A stretch of 64,000 nt of DNA from Alistipes sp. (GTDB taxonomy: Bacteria > Bacteroidota > Bacteroidia > Bacteroidales > Rikenellaceae), in NCBI GenBank assembly GCA_020026375.1, contig JAHHQN010000002.1, positions 62,001-126,000 of the forward strand, written 5' to 3'. A program made the translations under genes and the position numbers. A model generated the notes under the pieces. The model saw only the letters and a list, made by a program, of their open reading frames with translations, searched no databases and was not told the origin of the DNA. This document shows positions 33,156-42,439 of this stretch, piece by piece (position 1 is the first letter of the stretch; the number at the start of each line of letters is the position of its first letter).

Positions 33156-33470
33156 TTATTCCGCCTCCTCGTCGAGGGTCTCGATGAGGAAACTCACGGG
33201 GCGGAAGCCGTCGTTGCACGATATCATGGCCGAGCGGCGGTTCTTCATCCACCCGTCGTAGAGGTTCTCGCCGCCGTGGGAGAGGGTCATCACAAAGGGC
33301 GACATCGACTGCCAGGCCGATTCGCACAATCCCTCGGGGCGTTGCCAGCCGTTGCTGACAAAGACCTCTCCTTCGTGCATGTCGCACGCATGTTCGATGG
33401 GGTTCTCATACCGCTCCATGAGGTCGCGGTGGCACACCTTGCGCATGACCGTGATTCGGCACTTTTTCAT
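33156..33470 (-). CDS. TIGR04076 family protein
   Basis: A 104-residue cytoplasmic protein with the pattern of the small TIGR04076 family: an N-terminal KCRITVMRK strand, a central HACDMHEGEVFV, and EGLCESAWQSMSPFVMTL. Three conserved-looking cysteines could bind metal, but no function is established for the family to my knowledge. It lies between pepT (34 bases) and nadE (17 bases) on the same strand. Confidence 0.75.
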   Translation of the reverse strand: MKKCRITVMRKVCHRDLMERYENPIEHACDMHEGEVFVSNGWQRPEGLCESAWQSMSPFVMTLSHGGENLYDGWMKNRRSAMISCNDGFRPVSFLIETLDEEAE

Positions 33471-33504
33471 CTCCGTACGATGGGGTTGTCCGTCTTCGGG
33501 GGGA

Positions 33505-34722
33505 TTACTCCGCCCAGAGCTGTGCCAGATTGAGAATCACCTGCTCGGCCTTGTGCATGGTGGTCAGCGAGCAGTACTCGAACTTGCCGTGGAAGTTCAT
33601 GCCGCCGGTGAAGAGGTTGGGACACGGAAGACCCATGAATGACAGACGCGCGCCGTCGGTACCGCCTCTGATGGGCTGCACGAGGGGCTTCACATCGGCC
33701 TTGCGCATGGCCTCCATCGCCTTGTCGATGACCTGGGGGTGCGGCTCGACCATCTTCTTCATGTTGTAGTACTGGTCCTTGAGGGTGAGGGTCACCACTC
33801 CGTCGCCATAGCGTTTGTTGAGCAGGTCGACGCACGACCACATCATCACCTTCTTCTCCTCGAAGCGTGCGGAGTCGTGGTCGCGTATGATGTATTGCAG
33901 CGAGGCGTTCTCTACCGTGCCGTTGAAGGCCACGCAGTGGAAGAATCCCTCGTAGCCCGACGTGTATTCGGGTTTCTGCTCGGCGGGCAGCAGGCGCTGG
34001 AGGGCGCAGCCCACCTCTATGGCGTTGATCATCTTGTCCTTGGCGTAGCCGGGGTGGACGTTGCGGCCCTGAATTTCGACCTTGGCACCTGCGGCGTTGA
34101 AGTTCTCATACTCCAGTTCGCCCTCCATGCCGCCGTCGATGGTGTAGGCGAAGTCGGCGGCGAACTTCTTCACATCGAAGAAATCAACGCCGCGTCCCAC
34201 CTCCTCGTCGGGGGTGAAGCCGATGCGTATCTTGCCGTGGCGCAGCTCGGGGTGCGACATCATGTACTCGGTGGCGGTCATGATTTCGGCCACTCCGGCC
34301 TTGTCGTCGGCTCCCAGCAGGGTGGTGCCGTCGGTGTGAATCAGGGTGTGACCCTTGAAGAACTTCAGCTCGGGGAAATCCTCGACCTTCATGGTCAGCT
34401 GGCCGTTGAGCTGTATGTCGCCGCCGTCGTAGCAGTCGATGACGCGGGGCTTTATGTCTTTGCCCGACATGTCGGGCGAGGTGTCGACGTGGGAGATGAA
34501 ACCGATGACGGGAGCGTTCTCCAGACCTTCCGATGCCGGAATGCTACCCATCACATAGCCGTATTCGTCCATCGTCACCTCGGTCATGCCCAGTGCCAGC
34601 ATCTCGTCATGCAATGCCTTGAGCAATACTTTCTGCTTCTCGGTGGAGGGGAATGTGGTGCTCTCTTCCGAAGACTGGGTGTCGAAGGAGACGTATTTCA
34701 AAAATCTTTCTTTCAGTTCCAT
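33505..34722 (-). CDS. pepT: Peptidase T (tripeptide aminopeptidase)
   Basis: Zinc-dependent M20 peptidase that removes the N-terminal residue from tripeptides in the cytoplasm. The 405-residue protein has the metal-binding histidine-aspartate in ISHVDTSPD, the bridging aspartate region LLGADDKAGVAEIM, the catalytic EE in FTPDEEVGRGVDFFD and the dimer-domain GRNVHPGYAK. It lies 21 bases downstream of an OPT-family oligopeptide transporter gene, a natural pairing of uptake and breakdown of small peptides. Confidence 0.95.
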   Translation of the reverse strand: MELKERFLKYVSFDTQSSEESTTFPSTEKQKVLLKALHDEMLALGMTEVTMDEYGYVMGSIPASEGLENAPVIGFISHVDTSPDMSGKDIKPRVIDCYDGGDIQLNGQLTMKVEDFPELKFFKGHTLIHTDGTTLLGADDKAGVAEIMTATEYMMSHPELRHGKIRIGFTPDEEVGRGVDFFDVKKFAADFAYTIDGGMEGELEYENFNAAGAKVEIQGRNVHPGYAKDKMINAIEVGCALQRLLPAEQKPEYTSGYEGFFHCVAFNGTVENASLQYIIRDHDSARFEEKKVMMWSCVDLLNKRYGDGVVTLTLKDQYYNMKKMVEPHPQVIDKAMEAMRKADVKPLVQPIRGGTDGARLSFMGLPCPNLFTGGMNFHGKFEYCSLTTMHKAEQVILNLAQLWAE

Positions 34723-34743
34723 GATATTGTAATTTTTGGGGGT

Positions 34744-36747
34744 TTATTCTTCTTTTTTGGCCTTGAGGGTGTGGCAGATGAAGTAGCCGCCCAGAGCCAT
34801 ATACATGAACAGTCCGGTCCACTCGGCGGCGTTGCTTGCCGCCCACTCGGCGAGGAACCAGTCCACATCGGCGAACTTGAGCAGTGCGCTCACCACACCC
34901 ATCAGTGCACCGCCGGCGATGAAGCCCGAGGCGATGAGCGTACCGCGGTCGAAGCGGGCCTTGTTGAGGGCGGCGTCCTTCGAGCGCGACGACACGAACC
35001 AGGCGATGAGTCCGCCCACCACCAGCGGAGCGTTGAGCTCCATGGGAATGAACATACCCAGTGCGAAGGCCAGTGCGGGAACACCTATCGAGGTGAGTAC
35101 CAGCGCGAGGGCTGCGCCGCAGAAGTAGAGCGCCCAGGGGGTCTGGCCGCCGGTCATCAGCGGCTGTATGACGGCTGCCATGGCGTTGGCCTGCGGAGCG
35201 ACGAGGGCGCCCTCGCCCGTGAAGCCGTAGGATTTGTTCAGCACAATCATCACGCCGGCCACCGTAGCCGCCGACACCAGGGTGCCGAGGAACTTCCAAC
35301 GCTCCTGATTGACGGGGGTGGTGCCGAGCCAGTAACCGATTTTGAGGTCGGTGATGAAGCCGCCGGCCATCGAGAGTGCCGTGCAGACCACGCCGCCGAT
35401 GAGCAGGGCGGCCGTCATGCCGGTGTTGCCCTCCAGACCCACGTTGACCAGAATCAGCGACGAGAGAATCAGCGTCATGAGTGTCATGCCCGACACGGGG
35501 TTGCTGCCCACGATGGCGATGGCGTTGGCCGCCACGGTGGTGAAGAGGAACGAGATGACGAAGACGATGAGAATGGCGGTGACGGACTGTGTCCAGCCGT
35601 CGAGCAGTCCGAAGTGGAAGAAGACGAACACCGAGAGGAGGGTGGCCACCAGAATGGTCATGATGTACTTCATCTTCAGGTCGCGGTCGGTGCGCTCCGA
35701 CTCCTCGATGTGCTTCTTGCCGCCGCCCAGCTCCGAGACGGCCAGACCTGCGGCCTGACGGATGATGGACGACTGGCGCACGATGCCGATGATGCCGGCC
35801 ATGGCGATGCCGCCGATGCCGATGGGTTTGCCGATGTACTGATAGAGGTTCTCGGCGGTGAAAATCTGCGCGGGGTCGGCCAGTATGCGCTCATTGGTCA
35901 CACCGAGCAGCGAGGTGAGGGTTTCGGGATTGAGGGCCCCGGTCAGCGAGCCGACCAGCGGCACGATGATGAACCACACCAGACACGAGCCGGCGGTGAT
36001 GATCATCGCATACTTCAGACCGATGATGTAGCCCAGACCCAGCACGGCGGCCGAGGTGTTGAGACCGAAGACCACCTTGAACTTGTCGGCGGCCACGACG
36101 CCCCATTCGGCGATGCGTGTCGACACGGAGTCGGTCCACAGACCGAAGGTGCCGACCACGAAGTCGTAGAGACCGCCCACCAGACCCGACACGGCGAGCA
36201 GCTTGGCCTGATTGCCGCCTTTCTCGCCCGACACCAGCACCTCGGTGGTGGCAGTTGCCTCGGGGAAGGGGTATTTGCCGTGCATCTCCTTGACGAAGTA
36301 TTTGCGGAAGGGAATCAGCAGCACGATGCCCAGCAGACCGCCGAACAGCGAGGAGAGGAATACCTGCCAGAACTGCGCGTCGAGACCCAGGATATAGAGT
36401 GCCGGCAGGGTGAAGATGGCGCCGGCCACAATCACGCCCGACGATGCGCCGATGGACTGTATGATGACATTCTGTCCCAGCATGTTTTTCTTGCCCATGA
36501 CGTTGCCCATGCCCACGGCGATGATGGCGATGGGTATGGCCGCTTCGAAGACCTGCCCCACGCGCAGACCCAGATAGGCAGCGGCGGCCGAGAAAAGCAT
36601 TGCCATGACGATACCCATGATGACCGAGTAGGGGGTCACCTCACGCGGTGTGGTGCGCGAGGTCATCAGGGGGGTGTACTCCTCGCCCTCCTTCAATTCG
36701 CGGTAGGCGTTTTCGGGAAGCGATGTCTGTATTTTTTCCTGTTCCAT
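34744..36747 (-). CDS. OPT-family oligopeptide transporter
   Basis: A 667-residue inner-membrane transporter with about 14-16 hydrophobic segments. I start at the ATG at 36747 (MEQEKIQTSLPENAY); an upstream extension of the frame overlaps the mazG-like gene and has a non-natural arginine-rich composition. Family hallmarks include the N-terminal LTPRE-like segment TTPREVTPYSVIMG, EMHGKYPFPEATATTEVL and the C-terminal LGMFIPMELNAPLVVGGL. OPT proteins move small peptides or metal chelates with protons; the adjacent pepT favours peptides. Confidence 0.92.
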   Translation of the reverse strand: MEQEKIQTSLPENAYRELKEGEEYTPLMTSRTTPREVTPYSVIMGIVMAMLFSAAAAYLGLRVGQVFEAAIPIAIIAVGMGNVMGKKNMLGQNVIIQSIGASSGVIVAGAIFTLPALYILGLDAQFWQVFLSSLFGGLLGIVLLIPFRKYFVKEMHGKYPFPEATATTEVLVSGEKGGNQAKLLAVSGLVGGLYDFVVGTFGLWTDSVSTRIAEWGVVAADKFKVVFGLNTSAAVLGLGYIIGLKYAMIITAGSCLVWFIIVPLVGSLTGALNPETLTSLLGVTNERILADPAQIFTAENLYQYIGKPIGIGGIAMAGIIGIVRQSSIIRQAAGLAVSELGGGKKHIEESERTDRDLKMKYIMTILVATLLSVFVFFHFGLLDGWTQSVTAILIVFVISFLFTTVAANAIAIVGSNPVSGMTLMTLILSSLILVNVGLEGNTGMTAALLIGGVVCTALSMAGGFITDLKIGYWLGTTPVNQERWKFLGTLVSAATVAGVMIVLNKSYGFTGEGALVAPQANAMAAVIQPLMTGGQTPWALYFCGAALALVLTSIGVPALAFALGMFIPMELNAPLVVGGLIAWFVSSRSKDAALNKARFDRGTLIASGFIAGGALMGVVSALLKFADVDWFLAEWAASNAAEWTGLFMYMALGGYFICHTLKAKKEE

Positions 36748-36791
36748 GTTCGTTTTCGAGTGTTTGGGGTGAGGGGGTGTGGCGGTCGGGA

Positions 36792-37118
36792 TTAGCGGTT
36801 GTCGCCGTTGCCGTGAATGAGGTTGCGTTCCATGCGCGACGAGAGCTTGTCGACATTGGTCTGTGCCACCTCCTCGAGGGTGTAGCCCAAATCGTGGGAC
36901 AGGGCGGCGCAGTACCACAGCACATCGCCGATTTCCTTCATGATTTCGCGCTTCTTCTCGGGGGTGAACTCGCGGTTGGCGTCGCGGATAACCTTCTTCA
37001 CCTTGTCGGCCACCTCGCCCGCCTCGCCGGTGAGTCCCAGTGTGGGGTAGATGATGCGGCTGTCTTCGGGATAGATGGCGGTTTCGAGGGCGTGGGCCTG
37101 ATATTCGTTGAGTGTCAT
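36792..37118 (-). CDS. MazG-like nucleotide pyrophosphohydrolase
   Basis: A 108-residue all-alpha NTP pyrophosphohydrolase of the single-domain MazG type. The metal-binding acidic motif is visible as TGEAGEVADKVKK (E-x2-E) and EIGDVLWYCAAL (E-x2-D) farther on. Such enzymes hydrolyse non-canonical or excess nucleoside triphosphates. It is the first gene of a colinear - strand run (OPT transporter, pepT, TIGR04076, nadE, DUF4923-like) and has a -7 box upstream. Confidence 0.85.
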   Translation of the reverse strand: MTLNEYQAHALETAIYPEDSRIIYPTLGLTGEAGEVADKVKKVIRDANREFTPEKKREIMKEIGDVLWYCAALSHDLGYTLEEVAQTNVDKLSSRMERNLIHGNGDNR

Positions 37119-37152
37119 AATCTTAAAAAATTTTATTAGTCATAATCTCCCA

Positions 37153-37160
37153 CAAATTTA
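37153..37160 (-). promoter_or_regulatory. -7 box upstream of the mazG-like gene
   Basis: TAAATTTG on the minus strand matches TAnnTTTG, about 35 bases before the start codon. No TTTG was found at the right -33 spacing, though TTTTTG runs lie nearby. Confidence 0.4.
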
Positions 37161-37263
37161 GCAAAAACGTGTCAAAAACAGAAGAATTGGAGAGGGAATT
37201 AGCGCAAAAAAGACGAAAAAGTGGGGCATTGCCGACGGCGGAGGGCGACGGTGGCGGCGAACA

Positions 37264-37307
37264 GAAAAAGCGGAGCGGCCGGAGATGGGGTGTTCCGGCC
37301 GCTCCGC
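37264..37307 (-). terminator. Terminator of murF
   Basis: On the minus strand GCGGAGCGGCCGGA pairs with TCCGGCCGCTCCGC (14 pairs) and is followed by five T. It lies about 25 bases after the murF stop. Confidence 0.8.
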
Positions 37308-37330
37308 AGGGGGAGGGGGTTATCCTAATA

Positions 37331-38590
37331 TTATAGGTATTCGATGATGTGTTGCAGACCGATGCCGTTGGAGCCTTTGATCAGCACCACGGCATTGCGC
37401 ACGGGGTCGCTCTTCAGAGCCGAAGCCAGCTCCTCGCGCGAGGGGTAGAGTGCGATGTTGTCGGGTTGGTCGTCCATGGCGGCATAGGCTTTGGCAAACT
37501 CGCTGCCCACGAAGATGAGTCGGGCGTTCTTCACGGCGGCCGCATGGCGTATGACGCGGAGATGCTCCTCCCCCGACCATTCGCCCAGCTCGCGCATGTC
37601 GCCAAGAATCAGTACCTTGTGGTCGCGTTCCTCCAGGGGGCGCTGCATGAAGTTGTCAATCGAGGCCTTCATGCTCGAGGGGTTGGCGTTGTAGCAGTCG
37701 ACCACCAGCGTGTTGAGCGGGGTGTGCATGAGTTGCGAGCGGTTGTTGTCGGGGTGGTAGTCCGATATGGCGTGGCGGATACGCTCGTCGGGAACATCGA
37801 AATAGCGTCCGACGGCCACCGCTGCCGCGATGTTATAGCGGTTGTAGTCGCCCTCCAAATGGGTGGGTATGCCCTCGGCCAGTGAGGTGGGGTAGTACTC
37901 CACGACCATGGTGTTGCGCTCGGCGGCCATGTCGGTGAGGGTGTCGTCCTCTGTTCTTACGAAGGCCACGCCGCCGTTGGCGGCCAGGAAATCGTAGAGT
38001 TCGCCCTTGCCGCGGCGCACGCCTTCGGGACCTCCGAAGCCCTCGAGGTGGCAGCGGCCGATGTTGGTCAGCAGGCCGAAGTTCGGCTCGGCAATCGAGG
38101 CCAGCAGGGCGATTTCGCCGCAGGCACTCGCGCCCATCTCCACCACACCCAACTCGGTGTCGCGGGTCATGGAGAGCAGGGTGAGGGGTACGCCGATGTG
38201 GTTGTTGAGGTTGCCGCGTGTGGCGTAGACCTCGAACCGCTCGGCCAGCACGCGGCTCACCAGCTCCTTGGTCGTGGTTTTGCCGTTGCTGCCGGCCACG
38301 GCCAGAATCGGTATCCGGAGTGTGCGGCGGTGGTGGCGTGCCAAGGCCTGCAATGCCTTGAGGGTGTCGTCGACCAGAAACATGCGGCTGTCGCGTGCGG
38401 CAATCTCGGGTCGGTCGACCACGGCGGCCGCCGCGCCCTTGTCGAGAGCCTCTTCGGCGAAGAGGTTGCCGTCAAACGATGCGCCCTTGAGGGCGAAGAA
38501 TATCGAACCCTCGGCGATGTGACGCGTGTCGGTCGAGATGTGGGGGTGTTCGAGATAGAAATGGTAGATATCAGATATGCTTGTCTCCAT
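37331..38590 (-). CDS. murF: UDP-MurNAc-tripeptide D-alanyl-D-alanine ligase
   Basis: Adds D-Ala-D-Ala to the peptidoglycan precursor in the cytoplasm. The 419-residue Mur ligase shows the ATP loop VAGSNGKTTTKELV, the conserved NLNNHIGVPLTLL and VVEMGASACGEI (MurF-type), and the C-terminal rotamase-like domain with DCYNANPSSMKAS and LGDMRELG. All are diagnostic for MurF over MurC/D/E. The start codon lies 20 bases inside the end of manC, so translation of the two genes is probably coupled. A terminator follows. Confidence 0.95.
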   Translation of the reverse strand: METSISDIYHFYLEHPHISTDTRHIAEGSIFFALKGASFDGNLFAEEALDKGAAAAVVDRPEIAARDSRMFLVDDTLKALQALARHHRRTLRIPILAVAGSNGKTTTKELVSRVLAERFEVYATRGNLNNHIGVPLTLLSMTRDTELGVVEMGASACGEIALLASIAEPNFGLLTNIGRCHLEGFGGPEGVRRGKGELYDFLAANGGVAFVRTEDDTLTDMAAERNTMVVEYYPTSLAEGIPTHLEGDYNRYNIAAAVAVGRYFDVPDERIRHAISDYHPDNNRSQLMHTPLNTLVVDCYNANPSSMKASIDNFMQRPLEERDHKVLILGDMRELGEWSGEEHLRVIRHAAAVKNARLIFVGSEFAKAYAAMDDQPDNIALYPSREELASALKSDPVRNAVVLIKGSNGIGLQHIIEYL

Positions 38591-39644
38591 TGTGGTATTT
38601 TACCTCGTCAATAAATTTCTTGATGCTCTGCTCCTCCGAACGGGGGCAAATCATCAACACGTCGTCGGTATCGACAACGATATACTCTTTCAGACCGCTG
38701 ATGATGGCGATTTTGTCCTTGGGAACCGATACGATGGACGAACGGGTGTCGTAGACGTAGCAGCCCTCCTGGGGAATGGCGTTGGCGTAGCGGTCCTTGC
38801 GCGAATGCTGGTAGACCGAACCCCATGTGCCCACATCGCTCCAGCCGAACTCGCCGCAACGTACATACACGTTGTCGGCTTTCTCCATGATTCCGTAGTC
38901 GATGGAGATGGCGCGGCACTCCGAGAAGGCGGTCTCCGCGATGTTGCGCTCCTCTTCGGGAGTCTGAGCCTTCAGCACGGCACTGAAGAGCTGGTGATGG
39001 TCGGGGAGGTATTTCTTGAAGGCCTCGATGATGGTGTTGACCTTCCAGATGAAGATGCCCGAATTCCAAAAGAACTCGCCACACTGAATGAAGGTCTGAG
39101 CCAGTTCGAGATTGGGTTTCTCGGTGAAGCATTTCACCTTGCTGATAATCTGGTTGTCCGACACCTGTATGTAGCCGTAGCCCGTCTCGGGGCGTGTGGG
39201 TTTGATACCCACGGTGAGCATGGCATCGTGGCCGGCGGCAAACTCCATACACTCTCTGATGATGACGCGGAAGTCATCTTCGTTGAGAATCATGTGGTCC
39301 GAGGGGGTGACAATCATCTCCGCATCGGGGTTTTTCTTCAGAAGGGTGTAGGCCGCATAGGCGATACAGGGGGCGGTGTTGCGTCCGATGGGTTCACAGA
39401 GAATCTGCTCCTCCTTGAGTTCGGGGAGATGTTCCAGCACCAGCTGTTTGTACTTGATGTTGGTCACCACCAGGAAATTCTCGGGGGGCACGAGTTTCTC
39501 GAAACGCTCGTAGGTGTGGCGGATGAACGATTTGCCGGTTCCCAGAATGTCGAGGAACTGCTTGGGCATCGACTGTCGGCTCTTGGGCCAGAAACGGGTG
39601 CCGATACCGCCTGCCATAATGACGCAATATTTGTTATTCTCCAT
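38571..39644 (-). CDS. manC: Mannose-1-phosphate guanylyltransferase
   Basis: Makes GDP-mannose from GTP and mannose-1-phosphate for surface polysaccharide or GDP-fucose synthesis. It is a 357-residue single-domain form without the C-terminal isomerase of the long type. Signatures are the nucleotide loop VIMAGGIGTRFWPKSR, the QFLDILG segment, EPIGRNTAPCIAYAA and VTPSDHMI, with the sugar-binding FTEKPNLELA. It overlaps murF by 20 bases. A -7 box lies 28 bases upstream of the start. Confidence 0.93.
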   Translation of the reverse strand: MENNKYCVIMAGGIGTRFWPKSRQSMPKQFLDILGTGKSFIRHTYERFEKLVPPENFLVVTNIKYKQLVLEHLPELKEEQILCEPIGRNTAPCIAYAAYTLLKKNPDAEMIVTPSDHMILNEDDFRVIIRECMEFAAGHDAMLTVGIKPTRPETGYGYIQVSDNQIISKVKCFTEKPNLELAQTFIQCGEFFWNSGIFIWKVNTIIEAFKKYLPDHHQLFSAVLKAQTPEEERNIAETAFSECRAISIDYGIMEKADNVYVRCGEFGWSDVGTWGSVYQHSRKDRYANAIPQEGCYVYDTRSSIVSVPKDKIAIISGLKEYIVVDTDDVLMICPRSEEQSIKKFIDEVKYHNGDKHI

Positions 39645-39671
39645 CTCTTACTTGTACAATGATATTTTACA

Positions 39672-39679
39672 CAAAGATA
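39672..39679 (-). promoter_or_regulatory. -7 box upstream of manC
   Basis: TATCTTTG on the minus strand matches TAnnTTTG in a very AT-rich leader; the -33 side has only TTTC/TTTT, an imperfect match. Confidence 0.5.
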
Positions 39680-39767
39680 TAAAAATATATAAGACTAAAA
39701 GAAATAAAGGGCACTTTTTCGGCAGTTCATTGTTCAAATACCGACAGGTGGTTATAAATCGTAGGTT

Positions 39768-42056
39768 TTATCGTGCGAAGCGCGAGGTGTCTACCTCTTT
39801 CATCTTGCGCTCCTTGTAGTCGCCGAAGCGGTAGACGAGGCGCAGGGTGGTGGCGCGGTTGTAGCGCACCGAGTTGTTCAGGTCGGCATATTGCCCGTTG
39901 TGGCGCAGGCGCAGGGGAAAGTTGCCCGTGTCGAACAAATCCTCGCACTTCAGACTCAGCGACATTTTGTTGCGCAGCAGCGACCACTTCACCCCTGCCG
40001 ACATGGTGAAAAGAGTGCCGATGTCGAACGTACCCTGTATGGCAGGGCTTTGCACATGGGACGAGAACTCGAGGTGGAGGTTCTTGTGGAGCGTGATGGT
40101 GTTGTCGGTGTTGAACATCACAAGGGTCTTGTGACGGTTGAAACGCTGGTCGAAGAACTCGTTGCAGCGGTCGAAGACCGTCAGACAGCAGAGGGTGACC
40201 TGCGAGGAGAACCACCGCCCGATGGAGAAGGGCACGACAGCCATGACACCCACCTTCTGCTCGTAGTCCCAGTTGGTGCTCTTGTAGATGAGCACGGGGC
40301 GGTCGGGACTCTGATAGGGCGACTGTTTGTTTTCGTCCTTGGTGTAGGAGTAGAACGCCTGCAACATATAACGGCGGTTGAAAATGTAGCTGGCGTTGAG
40401 GGTGTATTCCAACGAGGGGCGCAGGTCGGGCGAGCCGTGGATTTCGGTGTAGCCGTCGATGTAATTAATCGAGGGCTGCATCGCCCAATATTCGGGATAG
40501 GTCTTGTCGGTGGTCAGTCCGATTTTGAGAATGCGGTTGGGGTTCTTCATGCGTGTGAAGGAGAATTGCGGATAGACCGCCCATTTGCGGTATTCCTCTA
40601 TGCGGTAGTATTCGCCCTTGAGCGAGGCCTCGAACGAGATGCCGTTCGCAAAGCGACTGCCTGTCGATAGGTAGAAATCGACCTTGTCCTCCCCGAGTCG
40701 GGTGGCGATATTCTTGGTGGGGCGTGAGGAGGTGCAGCCGTTGTAGTTCTGGGTGTTGCGGTTGGCGGCGTGGAAGTAGGAGAAGCCGTAACCCAATGTC
40801 CAGTTGCGGGCGAGGTTGTGGCTTTGGTCGGCATAGAACAGATAGTTGTCCACCTCCTGCATATCACGGGTGAGGAGGTGTTCGCGCACCGAAGACGAGT
40901 GGTAGAGAATGTCGAGGTTCTGCGTCTTGTCCATGCGGTAGTGGGTGTAGTTGAATCCCAGGTCAAGACCAAACGGGGCGGAGTAGTCGAGCGCGAGGTT
41001 GTGGAGTTGCTGTTTGGAGCGGGCGAGGTTGCGGCTGTCCTGAAAATTACCCGTCGAGCGGCTGTCACCGTCATCGTTGGGTACGAAATTACCCGTGTAG
41101 GTCACGCTCACCGAACTTTTGTCGGAGATGTCGTAGTTGAGCGAGGTGCGGAATTCGTGAATGTCTGAGGCATGACGCGAGATGTTCGATATGCCAATAT
41201 CGTAGGTCTGGTCGCCGACCTTGTGGAGGGCGCGGGTGTCGGAGGGGAGAATGCTCTTGCTCCACGTGGGGGCGTAGATGGTACTCCACGAGAGTCGGGG
41301 TGTCGCCACGAGCAGGTTACCTGCGACACCGCCACGACCGTAGTAATTGTCGCGATAGTGGGCGGAGAGCTGTCCCTCCACGGTGTGCTTCCCGGGGCGG
41401 AGGGTAACGATGTTGATGATGGCTCCGTTGGTGTGGTAGCGCGGCGGAGCGTTCTGTATCACCTCGGTCTGCTTCACCTGCTCGGCGGGTATGCTCTCCA
41501 GTACGGTGCGGAGCTGGTCGCCGCTCAGGGTGGAGGGCTTGCCGTCGATGACGACGGTGACTTTGCGACTGCCGATGATGGAGACCTGCGAGCCACTGAC
41601 CTCTACGCCGGGGAGCTTGTCGAGAATGTCCCACGCCGTGTCCACCACCTTGCGTTGTGCCAGACTCTTGGTGTCGAAGATGAGTTTGCTGCCCTCGGCC
41701 TTGACGATGGGACGTTCACCGCGTATGACGACCTCCTGCATCAGCTGTTCGTCGGGACGCAGCGTGATGTCGAGCCGCTCGCCCGCCTTGCAGGGGGCGT
41801 TGTGGGTGTGGTAGCCCAGATAGGCGGCCGTGAGGAGATACTTCCGGCCGGGGGTGACGGGCAGTGAGAACCGCCCTTCGGTGTCGGTGGCCATGCCTGT
41901 CACATAGGTCGAATCGGGAAGGCTTCTCAAGATGACGCTGACGGCGCAGAGGGGAGCCTGCTTCTCGTCGGTGATGCGTCCGCTGACTGACGGAGTCTCC
42001 TGACCTGACGCGCTGAGGCAGATGAGGGTCAGCAGGAGAATGAGGAGGTGTTTCAT
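39768..42056 (-). CDS. Outer-membrane beta-barrel receptor with N-terminal carboxypeptidase-like domain
   Basis: A 762-residue outer-membrane protein. I start at the ATG at 42056, which gives a signal peptide (MKHLLILLLTLICLSASG). Residues 22-110 form a carboxypeptidase-regulatory-like beta-sandwich (SVSGRITDEKQAPLCAVSV), then a TonB-type plug with DKLPGVEVSGSQVSIIGSRK, QTEVIQNAPPRYH and GAIINIVT, then a long barrel of the OMP_b-brl_3 type. Proteins of this kind are TonB-receptor-like but often lack a clear substrate partner. No SusD-type lipoprotein is adjacent. Substrate unknown. Confidence 0.85.
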   Translation of the reverse strand: MKHLLILLLTLICLSASGQETPSVSGRITDEKQAPLCAVSVILRSLPDSTYVTGMATDTEGRFSLPVTPGRKYLLTAAYLGYHTHNAPCKAGERLDITLRPDEQLMQEVVIRGERPIVKAEGSKLIFDTKSLAQRKVVDTAWDILDKLPGVEVSGSQVSIIGSRKVTVVIDGKPSTLSGDQLRTVLESIPAEQVKQTEVIQNAPPRYHTNGAIINIVTLRPGKHTVEGQLSAHYRDNYYGRGGVAGNLLVATPRLSWSTIYAPTWSKSILPSDTRALHKVGDQTYDIGISNISRHASDIHEFRTSLNYDISDKSSVSVTYTGNFVPNDDGDSRSTGNFQDSRNLARSKQQLHNLALDYSAPFGLDLGFNYTHYRMDKTQNLDILYHSSSVREHLLTRDMQEVDNYLFYADQSHNLARNWTLGYGFSYFHAANRNTQNYNGCTSSRPTKNIATRLGEDKVDFYLSTGSRFANGISFEASLKGEYYRIEEYRKWAVYPQFSFTRMKNPNRILKIGLTTDKTYPEYWAMQPSINYIDGYTEIHGSPDLRPSLEYTLNASYIFNRRYMLQAFYSYTKDENKQSPYQSPDRPVLIYKSTNWDYEQKVGVMAVVPFSIGRWFSSQVTLCCLTVFDRCNEFFDQRFNRHKTLVMFNTDNTITLHKNLHLEFSSHVQSPAIQGTFDIGTLFTMSAGVKWSLLRNKMSLSLKCEDLFDTGNFPLRLRHNGQYADLNNSVRYNRATTLRLVYRFGDYKERKMKEVDTSRFAR

Positions 42057-42107
42057 GGTAGTCGGGTTTTGGGGTAGTGCGACAGTGCCGCACTGCGGAA
42101 TTCCCAA

Positions 42108-42115
42108 CAAAAATA
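42108..42115 (-). promoter_or_regulatory. -7 box of the outer-membrane receptor gene
   Basis: TATTTTTG on the minus strand fits TAnnTTTG, about 50 bases upstream of the start; the -33 zone is T-rich without a clean TTTG. Confidence 0.45.
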
Positions 42116-42159
42116 GGGAAAAAACGATTATAAAAAATAATTCTTTTCCTTAATTCTTC

Positions 42160-42288
42160 CGATGGCGACATCGGCGGACGCTGCCTCCGGCTGACGGAAA
42201 CGAGTGCCGGACGGCGGTTTTTCGGAGGACGGCACGCCATGCCGTGCGGACGTTCTGCCGCGGCTCTTTCCGTCGTCCTTCGAAAACC
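42160..42288. other. Structured GC-rich intergenic segment, no gene
   Basis: This is the middle of the 383-base gap between the divergent receptor gene and pssA. A small perfect hairpin CCGATG/CATCGG lies at 42160-42175. Bases 42219-42233 pair with 42272-42286 over 15 positions (two G-U), extended by GG/CC at 42216-42217 and 42287-42288. Competing pairings such as GACGGAAA with TTTCCGTC also exist. No frame here looks coding, and no U tract follows. It could be a leader element, a double-sided regulatory site or a decayed repeat. Confidence 0.4.
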
Positions 42289-42397
42289 TTTTGGCAAAGA
42301 CCCTTCCGAGGGGCGCAGGAAAGGGCGGCAGAGGGCTGTCGGAGGGGGCTTAATGTCAATATTTGGGCAAAATTTTTCGATTTTCCAGCATATTTTG

Positions 42398-42405
42398 TAA
42401 CTTTG
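42398..42405 (+). promoter_or_regulatory. -7 box of pssA
   Basis: TAACTTTG matches TAnnTTTG, 34 bases before the pssA start. The -33 side reads TTTTTCG about 18-19 bases upstream, a partial match. Confidence 0.55.
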
Positions 42406-42439
42406 TCCCCTATTGTGGAGATTAATTTTTCTTAATGCA

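Noticed and set aside
33739..36795. Plus-strand open frame of about 1,018 codons opposite pepT and the OPT transporter gene
   Set aside because: Both genes on the other strand are well supported by motifs; this frame has a low-complexity, Gly/His/Asp/Glu-rich composition and no recognisable fold.
36748..36918. Upstream extension of the OPT transporter gene by 57 codons
   Set aside because: It overlaps the mazG-like gene and encodes an arginine/proline-rich non-natural stretch; the ATG at 36747 gives the usual N-terminus.
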